Assembly: GCA_030429495.1 (NCBI GenBank)
Contig: JAUIFH010000002.1
Location: 124,001 to 188,000, forward strand
Source of the DNA: Alphaproteobacteria bacterium
Lineage (GTDB): Bacteria; Pseudomonadota; Alphaproteobacteria; Rhodobacterales; Rhodobacteraceae
Direction of reading: 5' to 3'
DNA: 64,000 nt
Position 1 is the stretch's first letter, and each line of letters starts with the position of its first letter. This document shows, one piece after another, positions 1 to 7,012 of this stretch. The notes beneath the pieces were generated by a model. The model was not told where the DNA came from and did no database searches. It saw nothing but the letters and a program-made list of their open reading frames with translations. The translations under genes were made by a program, and so were the position numbers.

Positions 1-1
1 G

Positions 2-436
2 GCAGAGGATTTTCCCGCCGCGCGCCGCGCCCTCGGTGATCTGGCCGAAACCCATCCGACCGCCCGCAGCCTGACCATCATGGCTGCCATCGCACGGGGC
101 GAGGGCGAGGACGATGCGCTGGTGCGCGGCTGGCTGACGCGGGCGCTGACCGCGAGCCGTGGCAAGCAATGGGTTTGCGACAAATGCCATGCGGTCCATG
201 CCGATTGGGCGCCGGCCTGCGAGAATTGCGGCGGTTTCGACACGCTGAGCTGGCGCGAACCGCCGCAGAGCGCCACGCCGATGCCGAACGGGGCGGACAT
301 GCTGCCGCTGATCGTCGGCCATCCGGCCGAACCCGATGTGCCCGAGCCTGAATCCCTGCCTGCCGAGGCCGTCGAAGAACCCGTGAGCGAGGCCGTGATC
401 CTTGATGAGGAAGTCGGTCAAAAAGGCCGAAATTAG
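2..436 (+). CDS. hemY: HemY family protein, C-terminal part (5' end outside window)
   Basis: The reading frame is open from base 2 and stops at 434-436. It encodes the last 144 residues of a HemY-type protein, a tetratricopeptide-rich inner-membrane protein associated with haem biosynthesis genes in proteobacteria. The visible part has the end of a helical repeat region, then a compact Cys4 motif (WVCDKCH, followed by CENCGGFDTLSW). That motif is typical of HemY C-termini in Rhodobacterales and probably binds a metal. An acidic, Pro/Glu-rich tail follows. The tRNA-Thr gene starts 43 bp downstream on the same strand. The start codon and membrane segments lie outside the window. The family call rests on the Cys4 block and the general look of the C-terminus; the exact role of HemY is not settled for the family. 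Confidence 0.8.
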   Translation, partial: AEDFPAARRALGDLAETHPTARSLTIMAAIARGEGEDDALVRGWLTRALTASRGKQWVCDKCHAVHADWAPACENCGGFDTLSWREPPQSATPMPNGADMLPLIVGHPAEPDVPEPESLPAEAVEEPVSEAVILDEEVGQKGRN

Positions 437-479
437 GGCTACACACCCGCGCGCGATGATGCTATCAGCCCGCCACCAG

Positions 480-520
480 GCCGGTGTAGCTCAGCTGGTA
501 GAGCACGTCATTCGTAATGA
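480..520 (+). pseudogene. 5' part of host tRNA-Thr(CGU), interrupted by element
   Basis: Bases 480-520 give a normal tRNA 5' half. The acceptor strand is GCCGGTG, followed by the D arm, the 5' side of the anticodon stem CGTCA, the loop TTCGTAA with anticodon CGT, and TGA of the 3' side. After base 520 the sequence no longer fits a tRNA. The matching 3' part, ending in acceptor CACCGGC, discriminator A and CCA, lies at 14599-14645. The two parts join through a shared 12-bp sequence to give a complete tRNA-Thr(CGU). The gene is therefore split by the inserted element and should not give a functional tRNA here. Confidence 0.9.
509..520 (+). other. attL core
   Basis: The 12-bp sequence CATTCGTAATGA occurs here and again at 14599-14610 in the same orientation. 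Here it ends the 5' part of the host tRNA-Thr; at the other copy it starts the 3' part. It covers the anticodon loop and flanking stem bases. Flanking bases diverge at once on the element side, so only 12 bp are shared. Confidence 0.88.
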
Positions 521-564
521 GTGACGCCGTGCGCGATTATACCAACAACATCAAGTCGTTAGGT

Positions 565-600
565 GTTTTCGAGAATCCGGTTTTCGAGAATGTTTCGAGG
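565..600 (+). repeat. integrase arm-type repeats, left end
   Basis: GTTTTCGAGAAT occurs at 565-576 and 580-591, followed by a partial copy GTTTCGAGG at 592-600. The same motif is found twice at the other end of the element (14471-14493), beside the integrase gene. Repeats at both ends, 45-80 bp inside one core and 105-130 bp inside the other, are what arm-type binding sites of a tyrosine integrase look like. The role is inferred. Confidence 0.6.
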
Positions 601-779
601 ATTTGCAGGTGCGCGCCCATGAGCGACGCTATGTCATCGGGAAAATGGTTGATTCGGTGTTGGTTCGACTCACCAGCGCAGGCATAACGGGCCAAGCGCC
701 TGAAATCGAATCACTTTAAGTCATTGAGTCAAGACCTATTTTTTGATTCAATATCAGCAGCTTCGGAGGGACATGCGGG

Positions 780-1625
780 ATGACGATATGCGTGGCAGTA
801 AAGGTGCAGGACTGCATCGTATTCGCTGCCGACAGCACGTCTTCGCTTTCCGCAGTCGTGAACGGGCAACAGGTGACGATCAACACCTATGACCATGCCA
901 ACAAGCTCTACAATTTGAGAAAAGGCTTACCAATCGCGGCAATGGTGGCTGGTATCGGCAACTTCGGAGCCTCTTCAATCGCGACAGTCTCAAAGGACTT
1001 CCGTGCGCTCCTATCGACGGAGGGGAGCGAATATTACGTAAATCCGGAGAACTACACGATAGAAGAAGTCGTGCAGTCGGCGCGCAAGTACTTCTACGAA
1101 GATCGCTTTAAGGCCATCACACCCACGCCAACGGGGACTTTCCAATGTTGGATTGGCGGCTACTCCCACGGCCAAGACATCGGCGAGATTTGGCGCTTCC
1201 AAATCGACAACGGCGCGCTGGGCGACGCCGTCTGTGAGGCCGATACGACTGTCACCTCAACCATCTCGTGGGGCGGCGCGCCAGAAGCCATCAATCGCTT
1301 GGTCTTGGGATACAGCCAAGAACTCGGAAAGGCTCTCGTGGCGAATGGAATGGAACAAGCGAAGGTCCCGCAGGCCATACAGGAGATCGGCAGGCACACC
1401 CAAGCCAATCTGGTCAATCCTGCAATGCCGACCGCGGACGCTATCGACCTTGCGAGGTTCTTGGCTGAAACGACAAAGCAGTTTGTCCGTTTTTTACCCG
1501 GCAGCAACTCCGTCGGCGGCAACATCGACATCGCGACCATCACGAAGCACGAGAACTTCAAGTGGGTTGCTCGAAAGCACTTCTACTCACCCTCTTTGAA
1601 TCCATTGGAGACGGACCATGCCTGA
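780..1625 (+). CDS. proteasome-like Ntn hydrolase
   Basis: A 281-residue protein of the proteasome beta/HslV fold. It begins MTICVAVK, so removal of Met would expose Thr as N-terminal nucleophile. Counting that Thr as 1, the Asp of AAD falls exactly at 17, as in proteasome beta subunits. A Lys in HANKLYNL (about 41) is the probable counterpart of catalytic Lys33 after a short insertion. The AGIGNFG and SWGGAPEA segments fit the later conserved loops. The C-terminal region (GGNIDIATITK, FKWVARKHF) also resembles this superfamily. There is no propeptide. The start has a strong GGAGGG 9 bp upstream. It is not HslV: it is longer and there is no hslU nearby. A 57-residue ORF overlaps its 3' end. 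It lies at the element end as likely cargo; its substrate is unknown. Confidence 0.72.
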   Translation: MTICVAVKVQDCIVFAADSTSSLSAVVNGQQVTINTYDHANKLYNLRKGLPIAAMVAGIGNFGASSIATVSKDFRALLSTEGSEYYVNPENYTIEEVVQSARKYFYEDRFKAITPTPTGTFQCWIGGYSHGQDIGEIWRFQIDNGALGDAVCEADTTVTSTISWGGAPEAINRLVLGYSQELGKALVANGMEQAKVPQAIQEIGRHTQANLVNPAMPTADAIDLARFLAETTKQFVRFLPGSNSVGGNIDIATITKHENFKWVARKHFYSPSLNPLETDHA

Positions 1626-1791
1626 ACGTCTACCCATCGACCCTCAACCAAGACGTGACCTCGAACTCCCACCGCTGGTCAGCGCGCAACAAAAAGAAGG
1701 CGTCGCCTCAGCGAGAGAGCCGGAGCCGGTGAAAGGCGAGCCAAAGAATTTGTTTGCAGGCATGACCTTCGAAGGTGCGAACGGCTCCTAA
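1618..1791 (+). CDS. 57-residue protein overlapping the proteasome-like gene
   Basis: This short frame starts with ATG inside the last codons of the Ntn-hydrolase gene, overlapping it by 8 bp. GGAG lies 7 bp upstream of the ATG, so translational coupling is likely. The product is hydrophilic and Pro/Glu-rich, begins MPERLPIDPQPRRDLEL and ends in a small hydrophobic patch (NLFAGMTFEG). No domain is recognisable and it may be largely unfolded. The overlap and good ribosome site suggest it works with the hydrolase, for example as a partner, regulator or substrate, but this is inference. Confidence 0.6.
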   Translation: MPERLPIDPQPRRDLELPPLVSAQQKEGVASAREPEPVKGEPKNLFAGMTFEGANGS

Positions 1792-1822
1792 GGAACGCGC
1801 GGTGCGGGACGGTAGGAAGATG

Positions 1823-1898
1823 TGGTGCCTCAAGAGGGACTCGAACCCCCGACCTACTATTTACGAAACAGTTGCTCTACCAGCTGAGCTATTGAGGC
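1823..1898 (-). tRNA. tRNA-Thr(CGU), element-encoded
   Basis: The minus strand folds as a complete 76-nt tRNA. The acceptor pair is GCCTCAA/TTGAGGC, all seven pairs matched. The D arm is GCTC-AGCTGGTA-GAGC, the anticodon arm ACTGT-TTCGTAA-ATAGT with anticodon CGT, the variable loop AGGTC, the T arm GGGGG-TTCGAGT-CCCTC, then discriminator A and an encoded CCA. The anticodon equals that of the host tRNA-Thr destroyed by the insertion, but the acceptor and anticodon stems differ, so it is not a copy of that gene. It lies just downstream of the HNH gene. A 13-bp hairpin abuts its 5' end, which may help processing from a longer transcript. Confidence 0.93.
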
Positions 1899-1932
1899 GA
1901 CAGGCGCTCATTTAACGGCTGAGCGCCTGTCG
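1898..1932 (-). terminator. perfect 13-bp hairpin between HNH gene and tRNA
   Basis: CGACAGGCGCTCA (1898-1910) pairs fully with TGAGCGCCTGTCG (1920-1932) around a 9-nt loop. The stem lies between the HNH stop codon and the tRNA and shares the first base of the tRNA. No T-run follows on the minus strand, so an RNA-processing or RNA-stabilising role is as likely as termination. Confidence 0.5.
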
Positions 1933-1944
1933 CGCAAGGCAGAA

Positions 1945-2418
1945 TCAGAACGGGATTTCCTCGTCGCCATCACATGAGAAGACACCCACTTCCGCATCAC
2001 GGATGAAGAACCAGTCGCCGCGCTTACGGTTAAGTGACCGTGGGATAGCGCGCAGGTTCCACGGAACGTGCTGACCGCGCATGACTACCTCGCCGAACTT
2101 GTTCTGACCGAACAGTTGGACGAGGTGATCGACTTCATGTTCGATCCCCGTCACTTCCGTAAGGCTCTCCGCTTCTTCGTAGACGGCGAGGATCTGCCGC
2201 TTGTGCTCGTCGGTCAGCCAGCGCGGGACTGCCTTCGCACTGTCCGCCCGACGCATAGCCGTGTCGCACTTGCGCTTGGCCTTGTGGCGCGCGTAGTAGC
2301 GAGCGTCTTTGCTCAGCATGGCGAGATGCGCTTCGCGGCGCGCCTTGCGCAGCGCTTCATTTTCGGCCGTTTCGCGTTCGGCCTCAGCGGCTTCCGCCGC
2401 GATTTCCAGTGGAGTCAT
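1945..2418 (-). CDS. phage-type HNH endonuclease
   Basis: A 157-residue protein. An N-terminal charged helix (about residues 1-60) is followed by an HNH nuclease domain: EHEVDHLVQL (Asp97-His98), GQHVPWNL (His117, Asn121) and SLNRKR (Asn130, Lys132). This order is the phage HNH type often encoded next to terminases, where it acts with TerL in DNA packaging. The ATG at 2418 is preferred over an upstream one because GGAGG lies 7 bp before it. The gene is on the same strand as the terminase genes but separated from them by plus-strand cargo, which may have been inserted later. It could also be a stand-alone homing-type nuclease. Confidence 0.8.
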   Translation of the reverse strand: MTPLEIAAEAAEAERETAENEALRKARREAHLAMLSKDARYYARHKAKRKCDTAMRRADSAKAVPRWLTDEHKRQILAVYEEAESLTEVTGIEHEVDHLVQLFGQNKFGEVVMRGQHVPWNLRAIPRSLNRKRGDWFFIRDAEVGVFSCDGDEEIPF

Positions 2419-2778
2419 TGTCCACCTCCAGGTGGCTTGTGGATATGGAGGGAACACCGGCCACCAACGGCGCACGCCTCATTCGCCGCTGACGCGGCAG
2501 AATTCTGTGCATGTGTTGAACCGTTGATGATTGCGAGCAGAGGGCGCACCCATGTGACCGCAGGGCATTGGATACGCCGATTCGGCCTCCCGAGTCAACG
2601 CATAAGTATCTGAAACTGCTCGCGTTTAAACGTGCGCGTTTAAACGCCCAAGCCAGCGCGTCAGAGAGGCGGCTTGCGCTCGCTGCCCACAACGATGGGG
2701 CGTTGGTGGCAGTTGCCGAAGAGCGCCCGAAGACACTGCGGCGTTTGACGGAATCGCTGTGCCGTGCCTCTATGAGGC
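2419..2778. other. 360-bp divergent intergenic region
   Basis: The region lies between the HNH gene (minus) and the membrane protein gene (plus) and should hold their promoters. The only clear structure is the tandem CGTTTAAACG pair at 2623-2646. No reading frame has a convincing ribosome site or recognisable product. Confidence 0.5.
2623..2646. promoter_or_regulatory. tandem CGTTTAAACG palindromes (candidate operator)
   Basis: The 10-bp perfect palindrome CGTTTAAACG occurs at 2623-2632 and 2637-2646, 14 bp apart. A third copy lies at 7408-7417 inside the 223-residue protein gene. Two close copies in a divergent intergenic region are typical of a repressor operator. No repressor gene is identifiable, so the binding protein is unknown. 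Confidence 0.45.
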
Positions 2779-3192
2779 ATGACACTTCGAGACGTAGGCG
2801 AATGGTTCGGTGAAAAGTGGCAGGCGATGTGGGACGGGTTCCACATCGCCGCGACGCAGAGCTTTTGGGACTGGCCGCTGTGGTTGTCGATCCCGGTCGG
2901 CATCGGTGTGCCGTGGCTCATCCTTTGGCTGATCGCGAACCACATTCGGGAGACGCATGGGCAGAGAGCGAGCTTTTGGGGCAGCCTCGGCTTCACCGTC
3001 GGTGCCTTGCTGTGCGCCTATGTGACCTACGACCTCTGGTTCGGCGGGGCGATCTTCGATGAAGACCAGCGCGGACTGCGCTTGATGCAGATCGCCTACC
3101 CCATCATGACGACGATCTTCGGCTTCGCGGGGCTGATCGGGTTCGCTTCTCGCTGGCGTAGCCGAGCGGCTGACACCGATCAGGAGACGTAG
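2779..3192 (+). CDS. small membrane protein, element cargo
   Basis: A 137-residue protein with about three membrane segments: roughly residues 30-52 (WPLWLSIPVGIGVPWLILWLI), 66-90 and 105-122. A short amphipathic N-terminus precedes them and a charged C-terminus (SRWRSRAADTDQET) follows. No family is recognised. It is on the plus strand with the next gene, against the packaging genes. Possible roles include superinfection exclusion or an envelope-acting defence effector, but nothing in the sequence proves either. The start is uncertain because the ribosome site upstream of this ATG is poor. Confidence 0.5.
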   Translation: MTLRDVGEWFGEKWQAMWDGFHIAATQSFWDWPLWLSIPVGIGVPWLILWLIANHIRETHGQRASFWGSLGFTVGALLCAYVTYDLWFGGAIFDEDQRGLRLMQIAYPIMTTIFGFAGLIGFASRWRSRAADTDQET

Positions 3193-3225
3193 CAATCCGC
3201 TGTCGCAGCGCCTATCTTGCGCCGT

Positions 3226-3834
3226 ATGAGAACAGGCGCGATCCCCTTCCAGTTCGACCTGACCGACCTGTTAGCCAAGGCACGGCGGCAGTTCGCAGGC
3301 CGCGTTGGAGACGTGACCCTCAACTTGCCCTTCGTCAGCGTCGCCGTTAGCCCGAAGGATCGCGAGAAGCAGATCGCCCGTGAGATCGTCATCCGCCTGC
3401 GTGACAGGCGCGTGCTGTCCGCGTGGGAGTGCTGCGACGACTGCATAGACAACGCCCTCGCCTCGCTGCGCGAAATCAGGCAGACGCTCGTCGAGAAGCA
3501 GGTCGAACTGCCTGATGCGCAGGACGGACCGCTATACCTTCTGATTGACGCGATGCTCGTCGGTATCCGCCAGTTCATGACATACGAGGAACTGCTGCGC
3601 CGCAGTCCCGACGCTCGCCCGCATCCGCGCTTCGACAAGTATCGGTTGCCCGAGCATCGGCAAGGCTACTTCGACGGTCTCGAACTGCTGCGTGGACACC
3701 TCAGCCGTTGCCTTGGGCAGATCGCGGCGATTGCTGGGATGGAAGTGCCTGCGGACGGTCTTATCGCCAACTACCAAGGTCCGTGGGAGGAACAGGCATA
3801 CCTGCCATCGTCCCCGGTTGACCCACCCACCTGA
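3226..3834 (+). CDS. unknown element protein, 202 residues
   Basis: A soluble, mostly helical protein of about 202 residues with no recognised domain. A Cys-rich patch (AWECCDDCID) lies near residue 73, and a Tyr/His-containing segment (PEHRQGYFDGLELLRGHLSRCLG) lies in the C-terminal third. It follows the membrane protein gene by 33 bp, so the two are probably cotranscribed. An alternative TTG start lies 9 bp upstream at 3217; neither has a strong ribosome site. The function is unknown. Confidence 0.5.
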   Translation: MRTGAIPFQFDLTDLLAKARRQFAGRVGDVTLNLPFVSVAVSPKDREKQIAREIVIRLRDRRVLSAWECCDDCIDNALASLREIRQTLVEKQVELPDAQDGPLYLLIDAMLVGIRQFMTYEELLRRSPDARPHPRFDKYRLPEHRQGYFDGLELLRGHLSRCLGQIAAIAGMEVPADGLIANYQGPWEEQAYLPSSPVDPPT

Positions 3835-3876
3835 GCGGCACTTATGAAACATGCCTCTTGATCAACGGAGGCACCC

Positions 3877-4080
3877 ATGTTCATCAGACGCCCGCCCGCG
3901 CTCGAACCGCGCGACTTTCCCCTCGTCCTGCGCCGCGAATGGCGGATCGACTGCCCCGCCCGCCTCGGGAGGCAACGGGCGCTCGATTTCCTCGCCACAT
4001 GCGAACGGACGGCACGTCCGATCCCCTTCGACATGCGCCCGCGCGAAGCGCGGGCAGCACAGGCCATCGCGGCGGAATAG
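3877..4080 (+). CDS. small basic protein of unknown function, 67 residues
   Basis: The frame has a good ribosome site (GGAGG, 5 bp before the ATG) and encodes a basic, Arg-rich 67-residue protein beginning MFIRRPPALEPRDFPLVLR. It lies 42 bp after the preceding unknown gene on the same strand and is probably in one operon with it. It has no recognisable domain. The ribosome site is the main reason to accept it. Confidence 0.5.
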   Translation: MFIRRPPALEPRDFPLVLRREWRIDCPARLGRQRALDFLATCERTARPIPFDMRPREARAAQAIAAE

Positions 4081-4193
4081 GCGTCAGCATAGGGGCGAGC
4101 GGGCAGACACCGCCTGCTCGCCTCGCTCTGCGCGTCTCTCGTGGCGATCCGTAGGCAACGACGGGCGCAACAACAGCGAGATCGACGAGAGAC

Positions 4194-4904
4194 TCACCAG
4201 TATCCCCGCAATTTGCCGACCTCCATGCGCTGCGGCGCGAGATGCGTTTCGCCGATCAAGGCAAGGCACAGCGCGGAGAAACGGTCGGCATGGTGGCCGC
4301 GCCCGCCTGCCTTGAGCGTCAGGTTGCCCGCCGACGACTGCGCATATTCGACCGACTGAATCTCGTTCAGCAGTTCCTGCCGCTCCGGCAAGTCGTGGGC
4401 GATGATCAACTCGCCGGTCTCGAACTTGGTCGCCGCGTTCTCGAACAGCAGGGCCTTCGACACGGTGGCCGCATCGCCATTACGGCTGAACGATGACCCG
4501 GCTGTGATTGTCACCCCGAGCGCCTGCACCTTCGCCGCCGCGAACATCGACCGCAGGGGCGCGCCGAGCCCCGAGGCGTCGAAGATGAACCGCCAATTCT
4601 TCAACTGACCGAGACGGCCAACCACCCATTCGACCACATCTGTCGCCTCCGCGCAGCGCATGGTCTCCGTGAAGACGACCGAGTATTGCGGCGGCGTCAG
4701 AGCCTGCTCCCAGCCGCGACCCGTCAGGAATGGCCGCGACTCGGACTTGATGATGCAGAGCGCGGACGGATCGTCGCCACGTCCGCCCACATCCAGCCCG
4801 ACGGCAAACCTGCGCCAGCCTACACGGCGGTGTCCCGCCCCCGCAGGATCGGCATTAGTCGGCAGGACGAGCGCGCCGTGTTCGAGTTCGATCAGGTCAG
4901 ACAC
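4194..4904 (-). CDS. large terminase, nuclease part (separate gene)
   Basis: This 236-residue product is the C-terminal, RNase-H-like nuclease half of a phage large terminase. Candidate metal ligands are Asp in VGLDVGGRGDDPS (about residue 38), Asp in FIFDASGLG and Asp in HHADRFSALCLAL near the C-terminus. It starts with GTG inside the end of the ATPase gene, overlapping by 13 bp in another frame. AGGAG lies 8 bp before the GTG, so separate, coupled translation is likely. In most phages both parts are one protein; here they are two. A sequencing frameshift could also create this, but the ribosome site argues for a real split. Confidence 0.82.
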   Translation of the reverse strand: MSDLIELEHGALVLPTNADPAGAGHRRVGWRRFAVGLDVGGRGDDPSALCIIKSESRPFLTGRGWEQALTPPQYSVVFTETMRCAEATDVVEWVVGRLGQLKNWRFIFDASGLGAPLRSMFAAAKVQALGVTITAGSSFSRNGDAATVSKALLFENAATKFETGELIIAHDLPERQELLNEIQSVEYAQSSAGNLTLKAGGRGHHADRFSALCLALIGETHLAPQRMEVGKLRGYW

Positions 4905-5680
4905 AGTGCCTTCTCCTCATTCTGCATGGCGCGCTCCAAGGTGTTCCACGACAGCAGGCTCTCGCCCGCGCCGACCCACTCGCACAGGTGTTCGCGCCGG
5001 AACGTCGCGTCGGACATGGTGCGGCGGTCAAATTCGATCTGCGCGAGCCGGTCTTCCCGCGTCGTGTCCATCGACCGCGCCTTGATGCGGCGGACGTTGG
5101 CATCGGATTCCCACGTCTCGTAGAAGTAGCCGTTCCGCGTGCCGTTCGGGGTGGACAGCAGGAAGATGCGACCCGTGGAGCGACGCATCGGGAAGAATGC
5201 GGTCAGCGCCTCGTCGGGCTGGATGAAGCACGCCTCGTCCCCGATGATCAGATCGGCGGTCTCGCCCCGCGCGTTCTCGTTCGCGGGCAACACGGTGATA
5301 CGCCCGCCGTGGCGCGGATGCGCCTCAAGCTCCGTCATGGTTTGCCGCATGATCGGCGGGGGCGCGGGGTCGGTGTGCATGAAGGCGATGATGCGCCGGA
5401 ACAGCGTGATCGACTGGCGCATCGACGGCGCGGTCAGGATGACCTCTTGCCCGCGCGTATAGGCGTCGTAGGCGAGGCAGCCGCAGGTCGTGCTCTTGCC
5501 CGACTGCCGCCCGACGAGGCACAGCAGCATCCTGTCCGTCTCGCTCTTGCGCGGATCGGACCGCAACACCTGCTCCTGCCAAGGGTCAGGCTCGCCCACA
5601 GTCATTCGGAAACGGGTGATCGGATCAACCGCCGCTGCGATGCCGCCGAAGAAGCGCGTGACCTGCGGATCGAGCATCAT
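4892..5680 (-). CDS. large terminase, ATPase part
   Basis: A 262-residue product with the packaging-motor ATPase half of TerL. Walker A is GRQSGKST (residues 57-64), Walker B is DLIIGDEA, and the coupling motif is LLSTPNGTRNGYFYE. It ends shortly after the linker region (SLLSWNTLERAMQNEEK), where a normal TerL would run on into the nuclease domain. That domain is encoded by the next, overlapping gene. The ATG overlaps the TerS stop by 4 bp (ATGA), so TerS, ATPase and nuclease are translationally coupled. A second ATG follows directly. Confidence 0.88.
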   Translation of the reverse strand: MMLDPQVTRFFGGIAAAVDPITRFRMTVGEPDPWQEQVLRSDPRKSETDRMLLCLVGRQSGKSTTCGCLAYDAYTRGQEVILTAPSMRQSITLFRRIIAFMHTDPAPPPIMRQTMTELEAHPRHGGRITVLPANENARGETADLIIGDEACFIQPDEALTAFFPMRRSTGRIFLLSTPNGTRNGYFYETWESDANVRRIKARSMDTTREDRLAQIEFDRRTMSDATFRREHLCEWVGAGESLLSWNTLERAMQNEEKALCLT

Positions 5681-6240
5681 GCAATCGCCTGCGCCTTGAT
5701 GACCTGCAACCGCTGCATTTCCCGCAGGAAGTCGGCTTGTGCCTCCGGGTGCTGTTCGAGGACATGCAGGATGACCTCGCGGATTTGCAGCACGGCGGGC
5801 GAATTGTTGATGTCGATGGTCACGTCCACCTTCTTCGACACGAGGCCGAAGATGTTGGCCAGCGAGTTCAGCACCTTGTGCGTCTCGCGCAGCGTGCCAA
5901 GCTGCATCACTCGGTCCTCGTCGTCTTTCGCCTCCTCAAGGATGCGCTTCAACTCGCGCAACACCCATTTAAGGTCCGTCACCACATCGTCGCCCAGGTT
6001 CGTGACGACCGCCGCCGCGCGCTCCGTTTCGGCAAGGCGGGCGCGTTCGAGGTGTTGCGCGACGAGGCGCAGCTTCTCGTCCTCGGGGATCGCCATGAAC
6101 CACCTCTTGATCGAGATGTCCGCGATACCGATTTCCCGCGATGCCTTGTGGTAGTTCGTCGCGCCCGTCTGGATGTCCACGAGCAGTTTTTCCTGCTGCG
6201 GCTTGGTCAGCTTGGTAATGACCTTGTGGCGATTCCCCAT
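5677..6240 (-). CDS. terminase small subunit
   Basis: A 187-residue protein. An N-terminal helix-turn-helix (residues about 12-52, TKPQQEKLLVDIQTGATNYH through ISIKRWFM) would bind the packaging site. A long helical, coiled-coil-prone segment follows (about 60-130), then a short C-terminal region for oligomerisation and TerL contact. Position directly before the TerL genes, with a 4-bp overlap, supports the call. The start overlaps the preceding stop by one base (TGATG). TerS proteins are too diverse for a firm family assignment by eye. Confidence 0.75.
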   Translation of the reverse strand: MGNRHKVITKLTKPQQEKLLVDIQTGATNYHKASREIGIADISIKRWFMAIPEDEKLRLVAQHLERARLAETERAAAVVTNLGDDVVTDLKWVLRELKRILEEAKDDEDRVMQLGTLRETHKVLNSLANIFGLVSKKVDVTIDINNSPAVLQIREVILHVLEQHPEAQADFLREMQRLQVIKAQAIA

Positions 6241-6536
6241 CAGGCGACCTCCGCCATCCGCGTGCGGGCGAGCGTCAGAAACTCGCCCATGATCGGGCGC
6301 AGTGCGTTGCGCACCTTGCAGGCATCCGACTTCATGCAGGACCGCACGTCGAACAGGCGGTCAATCGCATCGTCGTCCGTGACGCCCTTGGTGAAGGCCG
6401 CGAGAGCGACGATCCGCGCGACGGTCTTCTGCGGCGTGGTCGGATTGCGCATGACGGTGGGCAGGATTTCCTCGACCGCCGACTGTGCCGCCGCCGATAG
6501 GCGACGGCGCAGCTGTTCTTCTTCCACCGGGGTCAT
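6240..6536 (-). CDS. unknown small protein in packaging operon
   Basis: A 98-residue, mainly helical protein beginning MTPVEEEQLRRRLSAAAQSA, with two Cys (SCMKSDACK) in the C-terminal half. No domain is recognised. It overlaps the upstream coiled-coil gene by 4 bp (ATGA) and the downstream TerS gene by 1 bp, so it belongs to the same coupled cassette and probably serves DNA packaging or regulation of the element. Confidence 0.65.
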   Translation of the reverse strand: MTPVEEEQLRRRLSAAAQSAVEEILPTVMRNPTTPQKTVARIVALAAFTKGVTDDDAIDRLFDVRSCMKSDACKVRNALRPIMGEFLTLARTRMAEVA

Positions 6537-6907
6537 GCAGCGTCACCACGGTCGATGCGGAGGGGCACGCCAGCCTCGTCCGCCTGCTTGCGCGCCTCGC
6601 GATACTTGCGCACATCGCGGGCATCGGCCTTCGACAGCACGATCTCGGTCGGCCTGCCCTTCGTGGCGATCTGGGCCGTCAGTTCCGCGACCTGTTGTTC
6701 GAGGGTCTTCGAGCCGTCCTTCGAGCGGTGCAGCTTGCCGAGCAGTTCGGCGTTCTTGTCCGCAAGGCCGTCCATGCGGTCGCCAATCGCCTTTTCGGCG
6801 GCGGCGAGGGTCTCGTTGACCTTGCCCATCACGGCCTCGGTCAGCTTCGGGGTGATCTTCTCGATGAACGCGGTCATCATTTCAGATTGCTTGTCGTCGT
6901 CAGCCAT
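6533..6907 (-). CDS. coiled-coil protein of packaging operon
   Basis: A 124-residue, charged, helical protein. Residues about 10-85 form a likely coiled coil (MTAFIEKITPKLTEAVMGK onward, DGSKTLEQQVAELTAQIA). A basic C-terminus (DARDVRKYREARKQADEAG) follows. It resembles small scaffold- or regulator-like phage proteins only in general character and no family is recognised. It is the first gene of the tightly coupled packaging cassette, 105 bp after the preceding gene. Confidence 0.6.
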   Translation of the reverse strand: MADDDKQSEMMTAFIEKITPKLTEAVMGKVNETLAAAEKAIGDRMDGLADKNAELLGKLHRSKDGSKTLEQQVAELTAQIATKGRPTEIVLSKADARDVRKYREARKQADEAGVPLRIDRGDAA

Positions 6908-7012
6908 GCGGCCCTCCTATCGTTGCACATGAAAACAGGCAGCGCCTGTTGCCGAGGTGCCGCCTGCTCCCTTGAACGATTGGAGTGCATGGCGTCACCA
7001 GCGCAGACGATA

